DNA of 64,000 nt from Haliea sp040221975 (GCA_040221975.1 JAVJWR010000033.1:62001-126000), one strand, 5' to 3'; counted from the first letter of the stretch, positions 41,115 through 51,436 are shown. Numbers and translations are program-made. The notes: generated from the sequence alone by a model not told the origin.

Positions 41115-42927
41115 TTCCACTCCCGGGTTGTTGTTGCCGCTTGCGGCTCTCGTAGCGAAATTTTTCTCGCAGCAGGCCGGAAGGGTCATCCGGGACCCGT
41201 CGCAGCCACTGTTCCATGGCCTGGTTGCGCTCGGCCTCTTCCAGCGACAGCTCCGGCACCTCGATATTGGTCAGCGGTTCCGGTGCGGCGGTCGGCTCCG
41301 GCGCTGGTTCCGGCTGCATGGCACCGGAGTCCTCATCCGCCGTGCCCGCATCCTCTGATTCTGCGGCAGAGTCCCGGGGCGAGCCCTGCTCCGGATCACC
41401 TGCGTGCTGCTGCGGCTCTCCTTCCTGCTGTTCTTCCTGCTGTTCTTCCTGCTGTTTTTCTGCGTCGGGCTGACCCTGCTCCTGGCCCTGGTTTTCCTCG
41501 CCGCTGTCCGGCTGCGGCTCGCCGTCCTCGCCTGCTTGCTGCTCCTGCTCCTGCTCCTGCTGTTGTTGCAGTTTCTCCACCAGGGCCAGGTTGGCGACGG
41601 CATCTTCTTGTCCCGGCTGCAGCTCCAGAGAGCGCTGGTAGGCGTCCATGGCACCCTCCAGATCGCCGGCGCGGGCCAGGGCGTTGCCGCGGTTATACCA
41701 GCTGTCGGCGCTGTCATCCGCCCGGAAACGTTCCGCTGCCCCTGCATAGTCGCCGCTCTCGTAGGCGGCAGCACCGGCCCGGGCGGGATCCTCGAACAAG
41801 GCCGCGGCACGCTCCGGGTCGCCCGCTTCCAGGGCGCGTTGGGCCCTCTGGTCGGGGGTGAGCCAGAGGTTTTGCCAGGGTTCGGCGCGCGCGGTTGCGG
41901 GCTCCAACAACAGCAGGAGTGGCAGCAGACCCAGCAGCCAGCCGCGCCGGAACAGGGCCAGCGCCAGAGGCAGCAAGAGAATGATCAACCAGTAGCCCTG
42001 GTCTTCCCAGGCGTCCGTCGACAGGTCCTCCGCCAGGCGGGTCTCGGTGGCGGTAGCGGACTGCGCCAGCAGCGTTTCCAGGTCGCTGTCGTCCACCTGC
42101 AGACGCTGATAACGCCCGCCGGCAGCCTGCGCCAGAGCCTGCAGGGGTTCCTCGTCGAGGCGCGGGATGACAATGGCACCGGCGTCGTCGCGCAAAAACC
42201 CGCCGCGGGGCAGGGGCATGGGCGCGCCATTATCGGTGCCGAGTCCGAGCACCGAGAGCGTGACGCCTGCACTGCGTATCTGCCGCGCCATGCGCGGTAC
42301 CTGCGCCTCCTCGACGCCATCGGACAGCAACAGGATACGGCCGCCGCTGACGCCCGCGGATTCCAGCAACTCCAGAGCCAGGCGCAGGGCGCCGGGAGTA
42401 TCGCTGCCCGGCAGGGGCATCATGTCCGGGTTTAGCGCCGGCAACAGGTTGGCGATGGTGCCGGTGTCGTCGGTCAGTGGTGTGACCACGTGGGCGTCCC
42501 CGGCATAGGCTACCAGCCCGGTCTGGCCCTCGCGCCGGGTAGCGAGCAGGTCCAGCAGTTTTTGCCGCGCCCGGTCCAGGCGCGAGGGCGGCTGATCCGT
42601 GGCCTTCATCGAATAGCTGAGGTCCAGCACCAGCACCAGCGCGTCTTCCACCTGCTCAACCGGTTGCGGAATTTTTTTCCAGCTGGGCCCGGCGGCGGCG
42701 ATGCTGGCCAGCAGCCAGCCCGCGCAGACCAGCAGCAGCAGGTTGCTGCGCCGTCGTTGTTGCTGTTCCGGGACCAGGTGGCGCAGCAGTTCGGGTGCGA
42801 TGACCCGGTTCCAGCCGCCGGCCCGGCCGCGCTGTTGCCACAGCAGCGCGGTCAGGAGCAGCGCCGGTACGGCGGACAGCAGCCACAGTGGTCGCATCAG
42901 GTGGAGTCCGAACAGGGTTTCAGGCAT
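41098..42927 (-). CDS. batB: BatB/BatC fusion: VWA domain plus TPR and Gln/Glu-rich linker
   Basis: A 609-residue protein. Two N-terminal transmembrane helices precede a VWA domain whose MIDAS motif is DLSYSM. A pair of helices (WLIILLLPLALALF) follows, then TPR repeats (WYNRGNALARAGDLEGAMDAYQRSLEL), and then a low-complexity Gln/Glu/Pro linker of about 130 residues. The end has LSLEEAERNQAMEQWLRRVPDDP. BatB and BatC are usually separate proteins. The 12-nt DNA repeat encoding QQEE at about 41425-41465 is part of the linker. It overlaps both neighbours and is translationally coupled. Confidence 0.85.
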   Translation of the reverse strand: MPETLFGLHLMRPLWLLSAVPALLLTALLWQQRGRAGGWNRVIAPELLRHLVPEQQQRRRSNLLLLVCAGWLLASIAAAGPSWKKIPQPVEQVEDALVLVLDLSYSMKATDQPPSRLDRARQKLLDLLATRREGQTGLVAYAGDAHVVTPLTDDTGTIANLLPALNPDMMPLPGSDTPGALRLALELLESAGVSGGRILLLSDGVEEAQVPRMARQIRSAGVTLSVLGLGTDNGAPMPLPRGGFLRDDAGAIVIPRLDEEPLQALAQAAGGRYQRLQVDDSDLETLLAQSATATETRLAEDLSTDAWEDQGYWLIILLLPLALALFRRGWLLGLLPLLLLLEPATARAEPWQNLWLTPDQRAQRALEAGDPERAAALFEDPARAGAAAYESGDYAGAAERFRADDSADSWYNRGNALARAGDLEGAMDAYQRSLELQPGQEDAVANLALVEKLQQQQEQEQEQQAGEDGEPQPDSGEENQGQEQGQPDAEKQQEEQQEEQQEGEPQQHAGDPEQGSPRDSAAESEDAGTADEDSGAMQPEPAPEPTAAPEPLTNIEVPELSLEEAERNQAMEQWLRRVPDDPSGLLREKFRYESRKRQQQPGSGNERDW

Positions 42928-43963
42928 GGTTTTTCTGCACCTCCCCGGAAGCACCAGAGCGCGCGGGCTGTTGCCCCCGCTGTCGCCAGGCGAGGACGAA
43001 ACTCAGCAACAGTGCCAGCAGCAGCGGCCAGTGGCCCAGGGCCCGGCGCGGTCGGTAGGTGGCCGCCTCCTGCTCTATGGGCTCGAGTTCGTCCAGCAAC
43101 TGGTAGATACCGACCAGTTCCTGGGGATCCCGGGCCCGAAAGTAGCGTCCGCCGGTGGTGTTGGCGATTTCCTGCAGCGCGGCCTCGTCCATGTCGCTGG
43201 ACGGATTGACCCGGCGACTGCCGAAGCTGGAACCGAACAGTCCCGGCAGTGCCAGCTGATCGGCACCGATGCCAATGGTGTAGATGCGGATTCCCAGCCC
43301 CTGAGCGAGGCGCGCAGCGTCCATGGTGCCGATGGTGCTGGCAGTGTCCTGGCCATCGGTCAGCAGCACCAGCACCCGGCTCTCCGCCGGACGCTCACGC
43401 AGGCGTTTCACCGCCAGGCCGATGGCGTCACCGATGGCAGTTTCCTGGCCGGCGAAGCCGATCCGGGCATCCAGCAGAAACTGCTCGACGGTGGCCACAT
43501 CGAAGGTCAATGGTGACTGCACGTAGGCATTGCTGCCGAACAGGATCAGCCCCACCCGGTCGCCCTGGCGGCGACTGATAAAGTCGGCACCGACGGTTCT
43601 CACTGCATCGATGCGCCGGACCAGATTGTTGCCCACCTGCATGTCTTCCACCCGCATGCTGCCGGACAGGTCCACGGCCAGCATCAGGTCGCGCCCGCTC
43701 TTGGGCAACTCGACGGGATCCCCGATCCAGATCGGTCTCGCCGCAGCCAGCAGCAGGCAGATCCACAGCAGCCACAGCAGGAACAGGGTCGTGCGGTTGC
43801 CGTTGCCGCCGCGCCGTGACTGCTGTTGGCCCAGCGCCTGCCAGCGCTGGAAAAATGGTACCCGCAATGCGGGTTCCTCGCTGTGTGCCGCGGGCCAGAA
43901 GCGCTGCATCAGCAGTGGCAGCGGCAGCAACAGCGCCACCCAGGCCCAGAGCCAGGTGATCAT
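42920..43963 (-). CDS. batA: BatA-like VWA domain membrane protein
   Basis: A 347-residue protein with an N-terminal transmembrane pair (WAWVALLLPLPLL and LFLLWLLWICLLLAAA). A VWA domain follows with MIDAS motif DLSGSM and the downstream TDGQDTAS, then a C-terminal transmembrane helix (LLLALLLSFVLAW). Matches BatA. It forms the middle of the MoxR-DUF58-DUF4381-BatA-BatB/C-BatD operon and overlaps both neighbours by 4-8 nt. Confidence 0.9.
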   Translation of the reverse strand: MITWLWAWVALLLPLPLLMQRFWPAAHSEEPALRVPFFQRWQALGQQQSRRGGNGNRTTLFLLWLLWICLLLAAARPIWIGDPVELPKSGRDLMLAVDLSGSMRVEDMQVGNNLVRRIDAVRTVGADFISRRQGDRVGLILFGSNAYVQSPLTFDVATVEQFLLDARIGFAGQETAIGDAIGLAVKRLRERPAESRVLVLLTDGQDTASTIGTMDAARLAQGLGIRIYTIGIGADQLALPGLFGSSFGSRRVNPSSDMDEAALQEIANTTGGRYFRARDPQELVGIYQLLDELEPIEQEAATYRPRRALGHWPLLLALLLSFVLAWRQRGQQPARSGASGEVQKNHA

Positions 43964-44442
43964 TGCACCCTCTTGTGGCGGCGCAGCCAGGTTTCGCTAC
44001 AGCGCTGCAGGGCGACGCTGTCGATAGGGCCTGGATCGGGCGCATGGGCGCGGGCGACAGCCTCGGGAAACCGCAGCGGCGAGCGTGCCCGCTCCAGGCC
44101 TGCATTGAGGAAGCTGCGCCAGCGCTCACCACTGAGTGAGGCGACTTCGGCGCGCGGACAGGACTGCAGGGCCACCGCCTTCAGTACCGAGTTGAGCTCA
44201 CCCAGGGTGCGCGCCGAATCGCCGTGCCCGGCGTGGCGCGCGAGGATTACCTGCACGGCCTGGCGGGCGGTGCGCCGGTAGCGGTTGCTGCGGTAGTGCC
44301 GCCAACCGCGCCAGACGGTCCAGACCAGCGCCGCCAGCAGCAGCCCGGCGAGCAGCCACCAGCCCGGTGCCGGGGGCCACCAGGGCACAGGCTCCGGTGT
44401 TCGCAACGGGTGCAGTGCCGCCAGCGGATCCTGTGGATTCAT
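43960..44442 (-). CDS. DUF4381 membrane protein
   Basis: A 160-residue protein with a single transmembrane helix (WWLLAGLLLAALVWTVW) and a soluble helical tail (ARTLGELNSVLKAVAL, SLSGERWRSFLNAGL). This matches the DUF4381 family always found between DUF58 and BatA genes. A 4-nt ATGA overlap couples it to its neighbours. Its role in the Bat complex is unknown. Confidence 0.85.
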   Translation of the reverse strand: MNPQDPLAALHPLRTPEPVPWWPPAPGWWLLAGLLLAALVWTVWRGWRHYRSNRYRRTARQAVQVILARHAGHGDSARTLGELNSVLKAVALQSCPRAEVASLSGERWRSFLNAGLERARSPLRFPEAVARAHAPDPGPIDSVALQRCSETWLRRHKRVQ

Positions 44443-45377
44443 CGGCGCTGCTCCCCGAAATAGCGTTGCAGCAACAGGTAGGGTGACTCCGTGGTGGAGG
44501 CTTGCAGCAGGGGGATGCCCAGGCGTTGCAGGTCGGTGCCCAGCGCGACCATTCGCTGCGCCTGTTCCCGGGAATAGTTGTGACGCAGGTGGCGGTCGGC
44601 AGTGCGGAGCTCGGCGCGGCGGTGACCGTCGGTAAAGGCGTAGCGGCCCGCCGGTGGCAGCTCGGTCTCCAGCGGGTCGGCGCAGGCCAGGGCAGTAATT
44701 TCCGAGTGCTGTGCCAGCCGGAACAGGTGCTCGCGCACCGCGGGATCCTCGGCGCCGTAGAAGTCGCTGACCAGATAAATGCTGGTACCCGGCCGGGCAA
44801 TGCGCCGCAGGTTGTCCAGCATGGCCGCGAGGCTGTGGTCGTCGCCGCTGGCGGGCGGCAGGCTGCGGTTGAAGGCCTCGATCTGGGATAGAATGGTGAG
44901 CACGGTCTTGCGACTGCGGCGCGGGCGTACTTCCCGGTGGCGGCTGTCATTGAACACCAGGCCGCCGACCCGGTCACCGTTGCCCAGTGCGCTCCAGGCC
45001 AGCAGGCCGGCCAGGTGCGCCGCCAGTACTGACTTGAAGCAGTGCTGTGAACCGAAGAACTGGCTGCCGCGCTGATCGACCACCACCAGTACCGGGCGCT
45101 CGCGCTCCTCGCGGAAAACCTTGGTGTGGGCGGCCCCGGTGCGTGCGGTGACGCGCCAGTCGATGGTGCGGATATCATCGCCTGCCTGGTAGCTGCGCAC
45201 CTCCTCGAAATCAATGCCGCGGCCGCGGAAATTGGCCTTGTTGGGGCCGGCCAGGGCACTCAGGGCACGATTGCGCCGGGTCAGCTGCAGCTGGCTGGCG
45301 GGAAAGCGAAGCCCGATCAGGGTTTCCAGCGTCACATAGGCACCGGTCGCGGGTTGGCTGACATCGGCCAGGCGCAC
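44439..45377 (-). CDS. DUF58 domain protein
   Basis: A 312-residue protein with the DUF58 signature RGIDFEEVRSYQAGDD followed by IRTIDWRVTAR, then a VWA-like fold (VLVVVDQRGS, LVSDF). It starts with GTG at 45377, 9 nt after the MoxR stop. DUF58 proteins are partners of MoxR AAA ATPases and are thought to act with them as chaperones. Confidence 0.88.
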   Translation of the reverse strand: MRLADVSQPATGAYVTLETLIGLRFPASQLQLTRRNRALSALAGPNKANFRGRGIDFEEVRSYQAGDDIRTIDWRVTARTGAAHTKVFREERERPVLVVVDQRGSQFFGSQHCFKSVLAAHLAGLLAWSALGNGDRVGGLVFNDSRHREVRPRRSRKTVLTILSQIEAFNRSLPPASGDDHSLAAMLDNLRRIARPGTSIYLVSDFYGAEDPAVREHLFRLAQHSEITALACADPLETELPPAGRYAFTDGHRRAELRTADRHLRHNYSREQAQRMVALGTDLQRLGIPLLQASTTESPYLLLQRYFGEQRR

Positions 45378-45386
45378 GCCGGGCCC

Positions 45387-46343
45387 CTACGCGGCCGGGA
45401 CCAGGGTCAGCAACTCGTTGATGACCTGGTCCGGGGTGACACCGTTGGCCTCGGCTTCGAAGCTCAGGATCAGCCGGTGGCGGAGGACATCGCCGGCCAC
45501 CGCCTGGACATCGTCCGGGCTGACAAAATCCTGGCCCCGCAGCCAGGCGTGGGCCCGCGCGCAGCGATCCAGGGCGATCGTGGCCCGGGGACTGGCCCCG
45601 TATTCGATCCAGCCGCCCAGTTCCTCGGCGTAAAGTTCGGGCTGCCGGCTGGCAATCACCAGCTGCACGATGTACTGCTCGACGGTCTCCGCCATATGCA
45701 GTGCCAGCACCTCGCGCCTGGCTTCGAACACCGCGTCCTGGCGCAGGGGCGGCGGGGCACTGGCGCTGCCGCCGCTGGCCTCGGTACGGGTCAGGCGCAG
45801 GATGGCGGTTTCCGCGGCGGCATCGGGGTAGCCCACGCGCACATGCATCAGGAAACGGTCCAGTTGTGCCTCCGGCAGAGGATAGGTGCCTTCCTGCTCG
45901 ATCGGGTTCTGGGTGGCCATCACCAGAAACAGGGGGGGCAGGGGAAAGGTCTCGCTGCCCACGCTCACCTGGCGTTCAGCCATGGCTTCGAGCAGGGCGG
46001 ACTGGACCTTGGCCGGCGCGCGGTTGACCTCATCCGCGAGTACCAGGTTGTGAAAAATGGGTCCGCGCTGGAAGTGGAAGCTGCCCTCCTGGGGGCGATA
46101 GATCTCGGTGCCGGTGACGTCGCCGGGCAACAGGTCGGGTGTGAACTGGATGCGGTGGAAGCTGCCTTCAATCCCGTCTGCCAGTGCCTTGATGGCCCGG
46201 GTCTTGGCCAGGCCGGGCGCGCCCTCCACCAGCAGATGACCGTCTGCGAGCAGCGCGATCAGCAGGCGCTCCACCAGATGCGCCTGACCGATGATCTGGC
46301 CGCTGAGCCAGGTTTCCAGGGTACGTATGTCTGCACTAGCCAC
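45387..46343 (-). CDS. MoxR-type AAA+ ATPase
   Basis: A 318-residue AAA+ protein. The Walker A motif is EGAPGLAKT, Walker B is LVLADEVNRAP, sensor 1 lies in FLVMATQNPIEQEGT, and the arginine finger region is EAQLDRFLMHV. It begins with GTG at 46343 with AGGAG about 5 nt upstream. MoxR proteins act with the adjacent DUF58 and VWA-domain proteins in cofactor insertion or stress resistance. It is the first gene of the six-gene Bat operon. Confidence 0.93.
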   Translation of the reverse strand: MASADIRTLETWLSGQIIGQAHLVERLLIALLADGHLLVEGAPGLAKTRAIKALADGIEGSFHRIQFTPDLLPGDVTGTEIYRPQEGSFHFQRGPIFHNLVLADEVNRAPAKVQSALLEAMAERQVSVGSETFPLPPLFLVMATQNPIEQEGTYPLPEAQLDRFLMHVRVGYPDAAAETAILRLTRTEASGGSASAPPPLRQDAVFEARREVLALHMAETVEQYIVQLVIASRQPELYAEELGGWIEYGASPRATIALDRCARAHAWLRGQDFVSPDDVQAVAGDVLRHRLILSFEAEANGVTPDQVINELLTLVPAA

Positions 46344-46516
46344 GCAGTCTCCTTATGCCGGTTGATCGCCGTGGCGGCGAGGCCTCTCGCGCCGGGTGGC
46401 GCGTGCGGCATTGTAGCCAAAGCCCTGCCGGAGTTCACGTACCGCGCGCGAGCACTCGCTGGGACCGGCCGGCAGGGTAAAAGTTCCAGTTTACTCTCCC
46501 GACATGCGGGGCCGCT

Positions 46517-46544
46517 TTGCGCTAGACTACGCGACAACGATAAT
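46517..46544 (+). promoter_or_regulatory. Possible promoter for the NAD-glutamate dehydrogenase gene
   Basis: TTGCGC (46517-46522) and GATAAT (46539-46544), spacer 16 bp, lie about 45 bp before the chosen start, in the 246-bp divergent gap shared with the MoxR gene. The match to consensus is moderate. Confidence 0.45.
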
Positions 46545-46589
46545 GATTCAGTCACGGCCCGGTAGCGGCCGGAGGTGCACGCGCGAGTC

Positions 46590-49500
46590 ATGGCATGGGA
46601 CGCTTACAAAAACAGACTGCTGGAAGAACTCACAGCCCTGATTGAGCGGCGCAGCGATGACGCTGACCGGCAATCACTGCTGCAGCTGGCGGATTCCTTT
46701 TTCAGCCGCTTTCCCGCGGAGGATCTGCGCCATCGCTCAGTGGAGAATCTTTACGGCTGCCTCTACGGCCTGTTGCACTTCATGCAGGACTGGCAGGCTC
46801 CCGAGCCCAAGGTGCGTATCTTCAATCCCGAGATCCAGGGCCATGGCTGGGAGAGCAAATACACGGTCATTGTCATTCTCTGCCGGGACCTGCCGTTTTG
46901 TACGGCATCGATCCGCGGGGAACTGAACCAGCGCAATATCCGCATTCACAGTCTTGCCAGCTGCAACCTGGAGGCCCGGCGCACTGCCCAGGGCGCGCTG
47001 GAAGAGGTGCTGGAAGTGGGCCAGGAAGCCTTCCCTGACAGCTCCCATGAGAGTCTGCTGTACTTCGAGATCGGGCGCCACTCACGGCCCGACCAGCTGG
47101 GCGAGCTGCGCGACTGCCTGCGCGATATCCTGCAGCAAGTGGCCCTGGTGGTGGATGACTTCGGACCCATGCGCGCCCGTCTGCAGGAGGCTGTGGACGC
47201 GGTTGCCACCAGCAGCTGTGTCGACCCGGACAACCGCGACGAGGCCATGGAGTTCCTGAAATGGCTCGAGTTTGATCGCATGACCTTTCTCGGCTACGAG
47301 TATCTTGAGGTCAAGCGAACGGGCGCGGAGATTGAAGTGGCGGCAGACCCGGCGCGCAGCCTCGGGATGTTGCGCCTGCGCTCCACCCGCGGTGCCCGGG
47401 ACCTGCAGGCGGACCTGCACAGCATGGCGCCGGAAGAGCAACAGCGGCGGCAGCTGAGCTTCGCCAAGTCCGGCACCCGCTCACGGGTGCACCGACAGGC
47501 CTACCCCGACTATGTCGAGGTCAAGTTGTTCAATGAAGCAGGCGAGGTCATCGGCCAGCACCGTTTTTTCGGGCTCTATACTTCTTCTGTTTACACCACC
47601 AATCCGATGTTGATTCCCATCCTGCGACGCAAGGTGCAGGAAGTCATCCAGCAATCCGGACTGGACCCGCGCGAGCACGATGGCCGCGAGCTTGCGCGAG
47701 TGCTGGAGCTGTTCCCGCGCGACGAGCTGTTCCAGTCCAGCATCCGTGAGCTCGGCAATACCGTGCTCGCAGTCAACCGTATCCAGGAGCGGCGCCAGAC
47801 CCGGTTGTTTGTGCGTCGGGACGCCCACGGCAAGTTCTTCAGCTGCCTGGTATACATGCCGCGGGATCGCTACAGCACCGAGCAACGCCGGGTCATGCAG
47901 AATATTCTGTGCCGCGCGCTGGGTGCCGAGGAATCCGAGTTCACCACCTACTTCTCCGAGTCGGTGCTGGTGCGCTGCCACTTTGTCCTGCGGGTGGATC
48001 CAGCGGTGGAGCAGGCCTATGACGTCAACGAAATCGAGGAGCAGATCGTGCAGGCGACACTGGCATGGGAAGACCGGCTGCGGCTGCGCCTGATAGAGGA
48101 ATTTGGCGAGGAGAGCGGCGAACAGTACGCGCGCGAGATCGGCAACGGATTCCCGCCCGGTTACCGCGATGACTTTGATCCCCGCATCGCGGTGCATGAC
48201 ATCAAGCATCTGCTGGAACTGCGTCAGGGCCAGTCCCTCGGCATGATGCTGTACCGGATGCTGGAGGAGGATGCCGACCGCCTGCGCCTGCGGCTGTTCC
48301 ACTGCGGCGAGTCGCTGCCACTGTCCGATGTGCTGCCCATTCTGGAGAACCTGGGCTTGCGGGTAATGTCCGAGCGTCCCTATGGCGTTCGCAGCAGCGA
48401 CGGCGAGCGCTTCTGGATCCAGGAGTTCAGTCTCAGTTACTCGCTGTCGGACAACATCGATCTGGAACAGGTGCGCGATGAGTTCGAGGACGCCTTTGCC
48501 CGCATCTGGTTTGGTGAGGCGGAGAACGACTCCTTCAACCGGCTGCTGCTGGGCACACGTCTGAGCTGGCGGGAAATTGCCCTGCTGCGCGCCTACGCCC
48601 GCTACCTGCGCCAGATCCGCTTCCCCTACAGCGTCGAGTACATCGCCGAGACCATGGCGGACCACCTGCACATCACCGCAGGTATCGTCGAGCTGTTCCT
48701 CACCCGCTTCTCGCCGGTATTCGACGGTGACGAGGATTGGCGCACGCAGCGGGAGGAAGCGGTGGAGCAGCGCATTCTGGCGGCGCTGGAACAGGTGCAG
48801 AACCTGGGTCAGGACCGGATCATCCGCCAGTTCATCCTGGTCATCAAGGCGACCCTGCGCACCAACTTCTTCCAGGAGGGCGAGGACGGACTGCTCAAAC
48901 CCTACTTCTCCTTCAAGCTGAGCCCGCGGGACATTCCCGATGTGCCTGCGCCGGTGCCGCTGTACGAGATATTTGTCTATTCACCGCGGGTGGAAGGGGT
49001 CCACCTTCGCGGCGGCAAGGTCGCCCGCGGCGGCCTGCGCTGGTCGGACCGGCTGGAGGATTTCCGTACCGAGGTGCTGGGCCTGGTCAAGGCGCAGCAG
49101 GTGAAGAACGCGGTTATTGTACCGGTAGGCGCCAAAGGCGGCTTTGTCGCCAAATCCCTGACGCCGGACATGAGTCGCGACCAGGTCCAGGAAGAGGGGA
49201 TCGCCTGCTACCGTACCTTTATTCGCGGCCTGCTCGACATCACCGACAACCGCAGCGAGGGCGGCATCCTGCGGCCGCCGCTGGTAGTTGCCAAGGATGA
49301 CGAGGACCCTTACCTGGTGGTTGCAGCGGACAAGGGCACCGCTACTTTTTCCGATATCGCCAACGGGCTTTCCAAAGAGTACGGCTTCTGGCTGGGCGAT
49401 GCCTTTGCCTCCGGTGGCAGCGCCGGCTATGACCACAAGAAAATGGCCATCACCGCACGCGGCGCCTGGGTGTCGGTACAGCGGCATTTCCGCGAGCTGG

Positions 49501-51434
49501 GCATTGACGTCCAGAGCACGGATTTTACCGTGGTCGGCATCGGTGACATGGCAGGGGACGTATTTGGCAACGGCATGCTGTTGTCACCGCACATTCGCCT
49601 GCTTGCGGCGTTCAACCATCTGCACATTTTCATTGATCCGGAGCCGGATGCCGCCGGCAGTTTTGTCGAGCGCAAGCGTCTGTTCGATCTGCCGCGCTCA
49701 AGCTGGACCGACTATGACCGCAGCCTTATTTCTGCCGGAGGGGGGGTATTTGAACGTGCCGCCAAGGCGATCCACATTACTCCGGAAATGCGTGCCCGGT
49801 TTGACATTCAGGCCGATCACCTGACGCCGAACGAGCTGATCTCCCACTTGCTGCGGGCACAGGCCGATCTGCTCTGGAATGGCGGTATTGGCACCTACAT
49901 CAAGGCCAGCCGCGAATCGCACACGGACGTGGGTGACAAGTCCAACGACGCTGTGCGGGTCGATGCCACCGAGCTGCGCTGCCGGGTGATCGGCGAGGGT
50001 GGTAACCTCGGCATGACTCAGCTGGCGCGGGTGGAATACGGCCTGCGGGGCGGCCGCTCCAATACCGATTTCATCGACAATGCCGGGGGTGTGGATTGCT
50101 CCGACCATGAGGTCAACATCAAGATCCTGTTGAATGCGGTGGTGGATCGCGGTGATCTCACCGGCAAGCAGCGCGACAGCCTGCTGCAGGAAATGACCGA
50201 CAGCGTGGCGCAGCTGGTGCTGCAGAACAATTATCGCCAGACCCAGGCCATCAGCCTGGCCGAGCTGGAAGCCACGGAACGCAACGGCGAATACCGGCGT
50301 TTGATCAGTAACCTGGAGTCCGCGGGCAAGCTGAACCGGGCGCTGGAGTTCATTCCGACCGACCAGGAGCTGGCCGACCGGCGGGTACAGGGCCACGGCC
50401 TGACCCGGCCCGAACTGGCGGTGCTGGTGTCCTACAGCAAGGCAATTCTCAAGGAGGAGCTGATCGCCTCCGACCTGGGCATTGATCCGCACCTGGCGGC
50501 AGCAGTGGCGACGGCTTTCCCGCCGCGCCTGCTGGAGCGCTACCCGGAAGAAGTGGCGGAGCACCGCCTGCGCCGGGAAATCATGTGCACCCAGGTGGCC
50601 AATGACATCGTCAACCGGGTGGGATTCAACTTCATTCCACGCCTGCGCAAGGCGACCGGCGCCTCGGTCGCCGATATTGCCCGTGCCTATACCTCGGTGA
50701 TGAAGATCTACGCCGTGGATGCCCTCTGGCTGCGTATCGAGGGCCTGGACCACCAGGTTGACGCGGTGGTGCAGCAGGAGATGATGCACAGCCTGATCCG
50801 CCTGGTACGCCGTGCCAGCCGCTGGCTGTTGCGCAATCGGCGCCATGAACTGGCGCCGACCCGCTCCATCGCCGAATTCAGCGAGGGTGTTGCCCAGTTG
50901 AGCGAGGCCCTGCCGGGCATGCTGCGCGGGCGGGCGGTGGAGCAGTACCGGGCACTGTCCCGGCGCTGGCAGGAAACCGGTGTCGAGCCGGCACTGGCAG
51001 AAGCGGTTGCCTGTGCACTGCAGGGTTCTACCACCCTGGGAATCATTCACGCCGCCTGCGAGACCGAGGCGCCGCTGTTGCAGGTTGCCGAGCTCTACTT
51101 CGAGATGGGTGAACGGCTTGAGCTGGACTGGTTCAGCGGCCAGATTCTGGCCAGCAAGGTCGACAACGAATGGCAGGCGCTGGCGCGGGATACCTATCTG
51201 GAGGACCTGGAGTGGCAGCAGCGGACCCTGGCGGTCGGCGCCCTGCGTTATCTGGACGAAGCCGGTACCCTGGAGGGCTGCCTGGAGGCCTGGGAACAGC
51301 AGCAATTCATGCTGTTGTCCCGCTGGCAGGACATGCTTACCGAGTTGCACACCACGGATGCACCGGACTTTGCCATGTATGCGGTAGCGGTCAGGGAGTT
51401 GCTGGACCTGGCGCAGAGCAGCCTGCGGACATGA
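46590..51434 (+). CDS. gdhB: NAD-specific glutamate dehydrogenase, large (GDH-180 type)
   Basis: A 1614-residue protein matching the ~180-kDa NAD-GDH of Pseudomonas. The catalytic domain in the centre carries GGLRWSDRLEDFRTEVLGLVK, KNAVIVPVGAKGGFVAKS and FTVVGIGDMAGDVFGNG. The long N-terminal region likely binds allosteric effectors. It oxidatively deaminates glutamate to 2-oxoglutarate and ammonium, a catabolic use of glutamate. I chose the ATG at 46590; the GTG at 46575 overlaps the GGAGG ribosome-binding site. A hairpin terminator follows. Confidence 0.92.
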   Translation: MAWDAYKNRLLEELTALIERRSDDADRQSLLQLADSFFSRFPAEDLRHRSVENLYGCLYGLLHFMQDWQAPEPKVRIFNPEIQGHGWESKYTVIVILCRDLPFCTASIRGELNQRNIRIHSLASCNLEARRTAQGALEEVLEVGQEAFPDSSHESLLYFEIGRHSRPDQLGELRDCLRDILQQVALVVDDFGPMRARLQEAVDAVATSSCVDPDNRDEAMEFLKWLEFDRMTFLGYEYLEVKRTGAEIEVAADPARSLGMLRLRSTRGARDLQADLHSMAPEEQQRRQLSFAKSGTRSRVHRQAYPDYVEVKLFNEAGEVIGQHRFFGLYTSSVYTTNPMLIPILRRKVQEVIQQSGLDPREHDGRELARVLELFPRDELFQSSIRELGNTVLAVNRIQERRQTRLFVRRDAHGKFFSCLVYMPRDRYSTEQRRVMQNILCRALGAEESEFTTYFSESVLVRCHFVLRVDPAVEQAYDVNEIEEQIVQATLAWEDRLRLRLIEEFGEESGEQYAREIGNGFPPGYRDDFDPRIAVHDIKHLLELRQGQSLGMMLYRMLEEDADRLRLRLFHCGESLPLSDVLPILENLGLRVMSERPYGVRSSDGERFWIQEFSLSYSLSDNIDLEQVRDEFEDAFARIWFGEAENDSFNRLLLGTRLSWREIALLRAYARYLRQIRFPYSVEYIAETMADHLHITAGIVELFLTRFSPVFDGDEDWRTQREEAVEQRILAALEQVQNLGQDRIIRQFILVIKATLRTNFFQEGEDGLLKPYFSFKLSPRDIPDVPAPVPLYEIFVYSPRVEGVHLRGGKVARGGLRWSDRLEDFRTEVLGLVKAQQVKNAVIVPVGAKGGFVAKSLTPDMSRDQVQEEGIACYRTFIRGLLDITDNRSEGGILRPPLVVAKDDEDPYLVVAADKGTATFSDIANGLSKEYGFWLGDAFASGGSAGYDHKKMAITARGAWVSVQRHFRELGIDVQSTDFTVVGIGDMAGDVFGNGMLLSPHIRLLAAFNHLHIFIDPEPDAAGSFVERKRLFDLPRSSWTDYDRSLISAGGGVFERAAKAIHITPEMRARFDIQADHLTPNELISHLLRAQADLLWNGGIGTYIKASRESHTDVGDKSNDAVRVDATELRCRVIGEGGNLGMTQLARVEYGLRGGRSNTDFIDNAGGVDCSDHEVNIKILLNAVVDRGDLTGKQRDSLLQEMTDSVAQLVLQNNYRQTQAISLAELEATERNGEYRRLISNLESAGKLNRALEFIPTDQELADRRVQGHGLTRPELAVLVSYSKAILKEELIASDLGIDPHLAAAVATAFPPRLLERYPEEVAEHRLRREIMCTQVANDIVNRVGFNFIPRLRKATGASVADIARAYTSVMKIYAVDALWLRIEGLDHQVDAVVQQEMMHSLIRLVRRASRWLLRNRRHELAPTRSIAEFSEGVAQLSEALPGMLRGRAVEQYRALSRRWQETGVEPALAEAVACALQGSTTLGIIHAACETEAPLLQVAELYFEMGERLELDWFSGQILASKVDNEWQALARDTYLEDLEWQQRTLAVGALRYLDEAGTLEGCLEAWEQQQFMLLSRWQDMLTELHTTDAPDFAMYAVAVRELLDLAQSSLRT

Positions 51435-51436
51435 AA

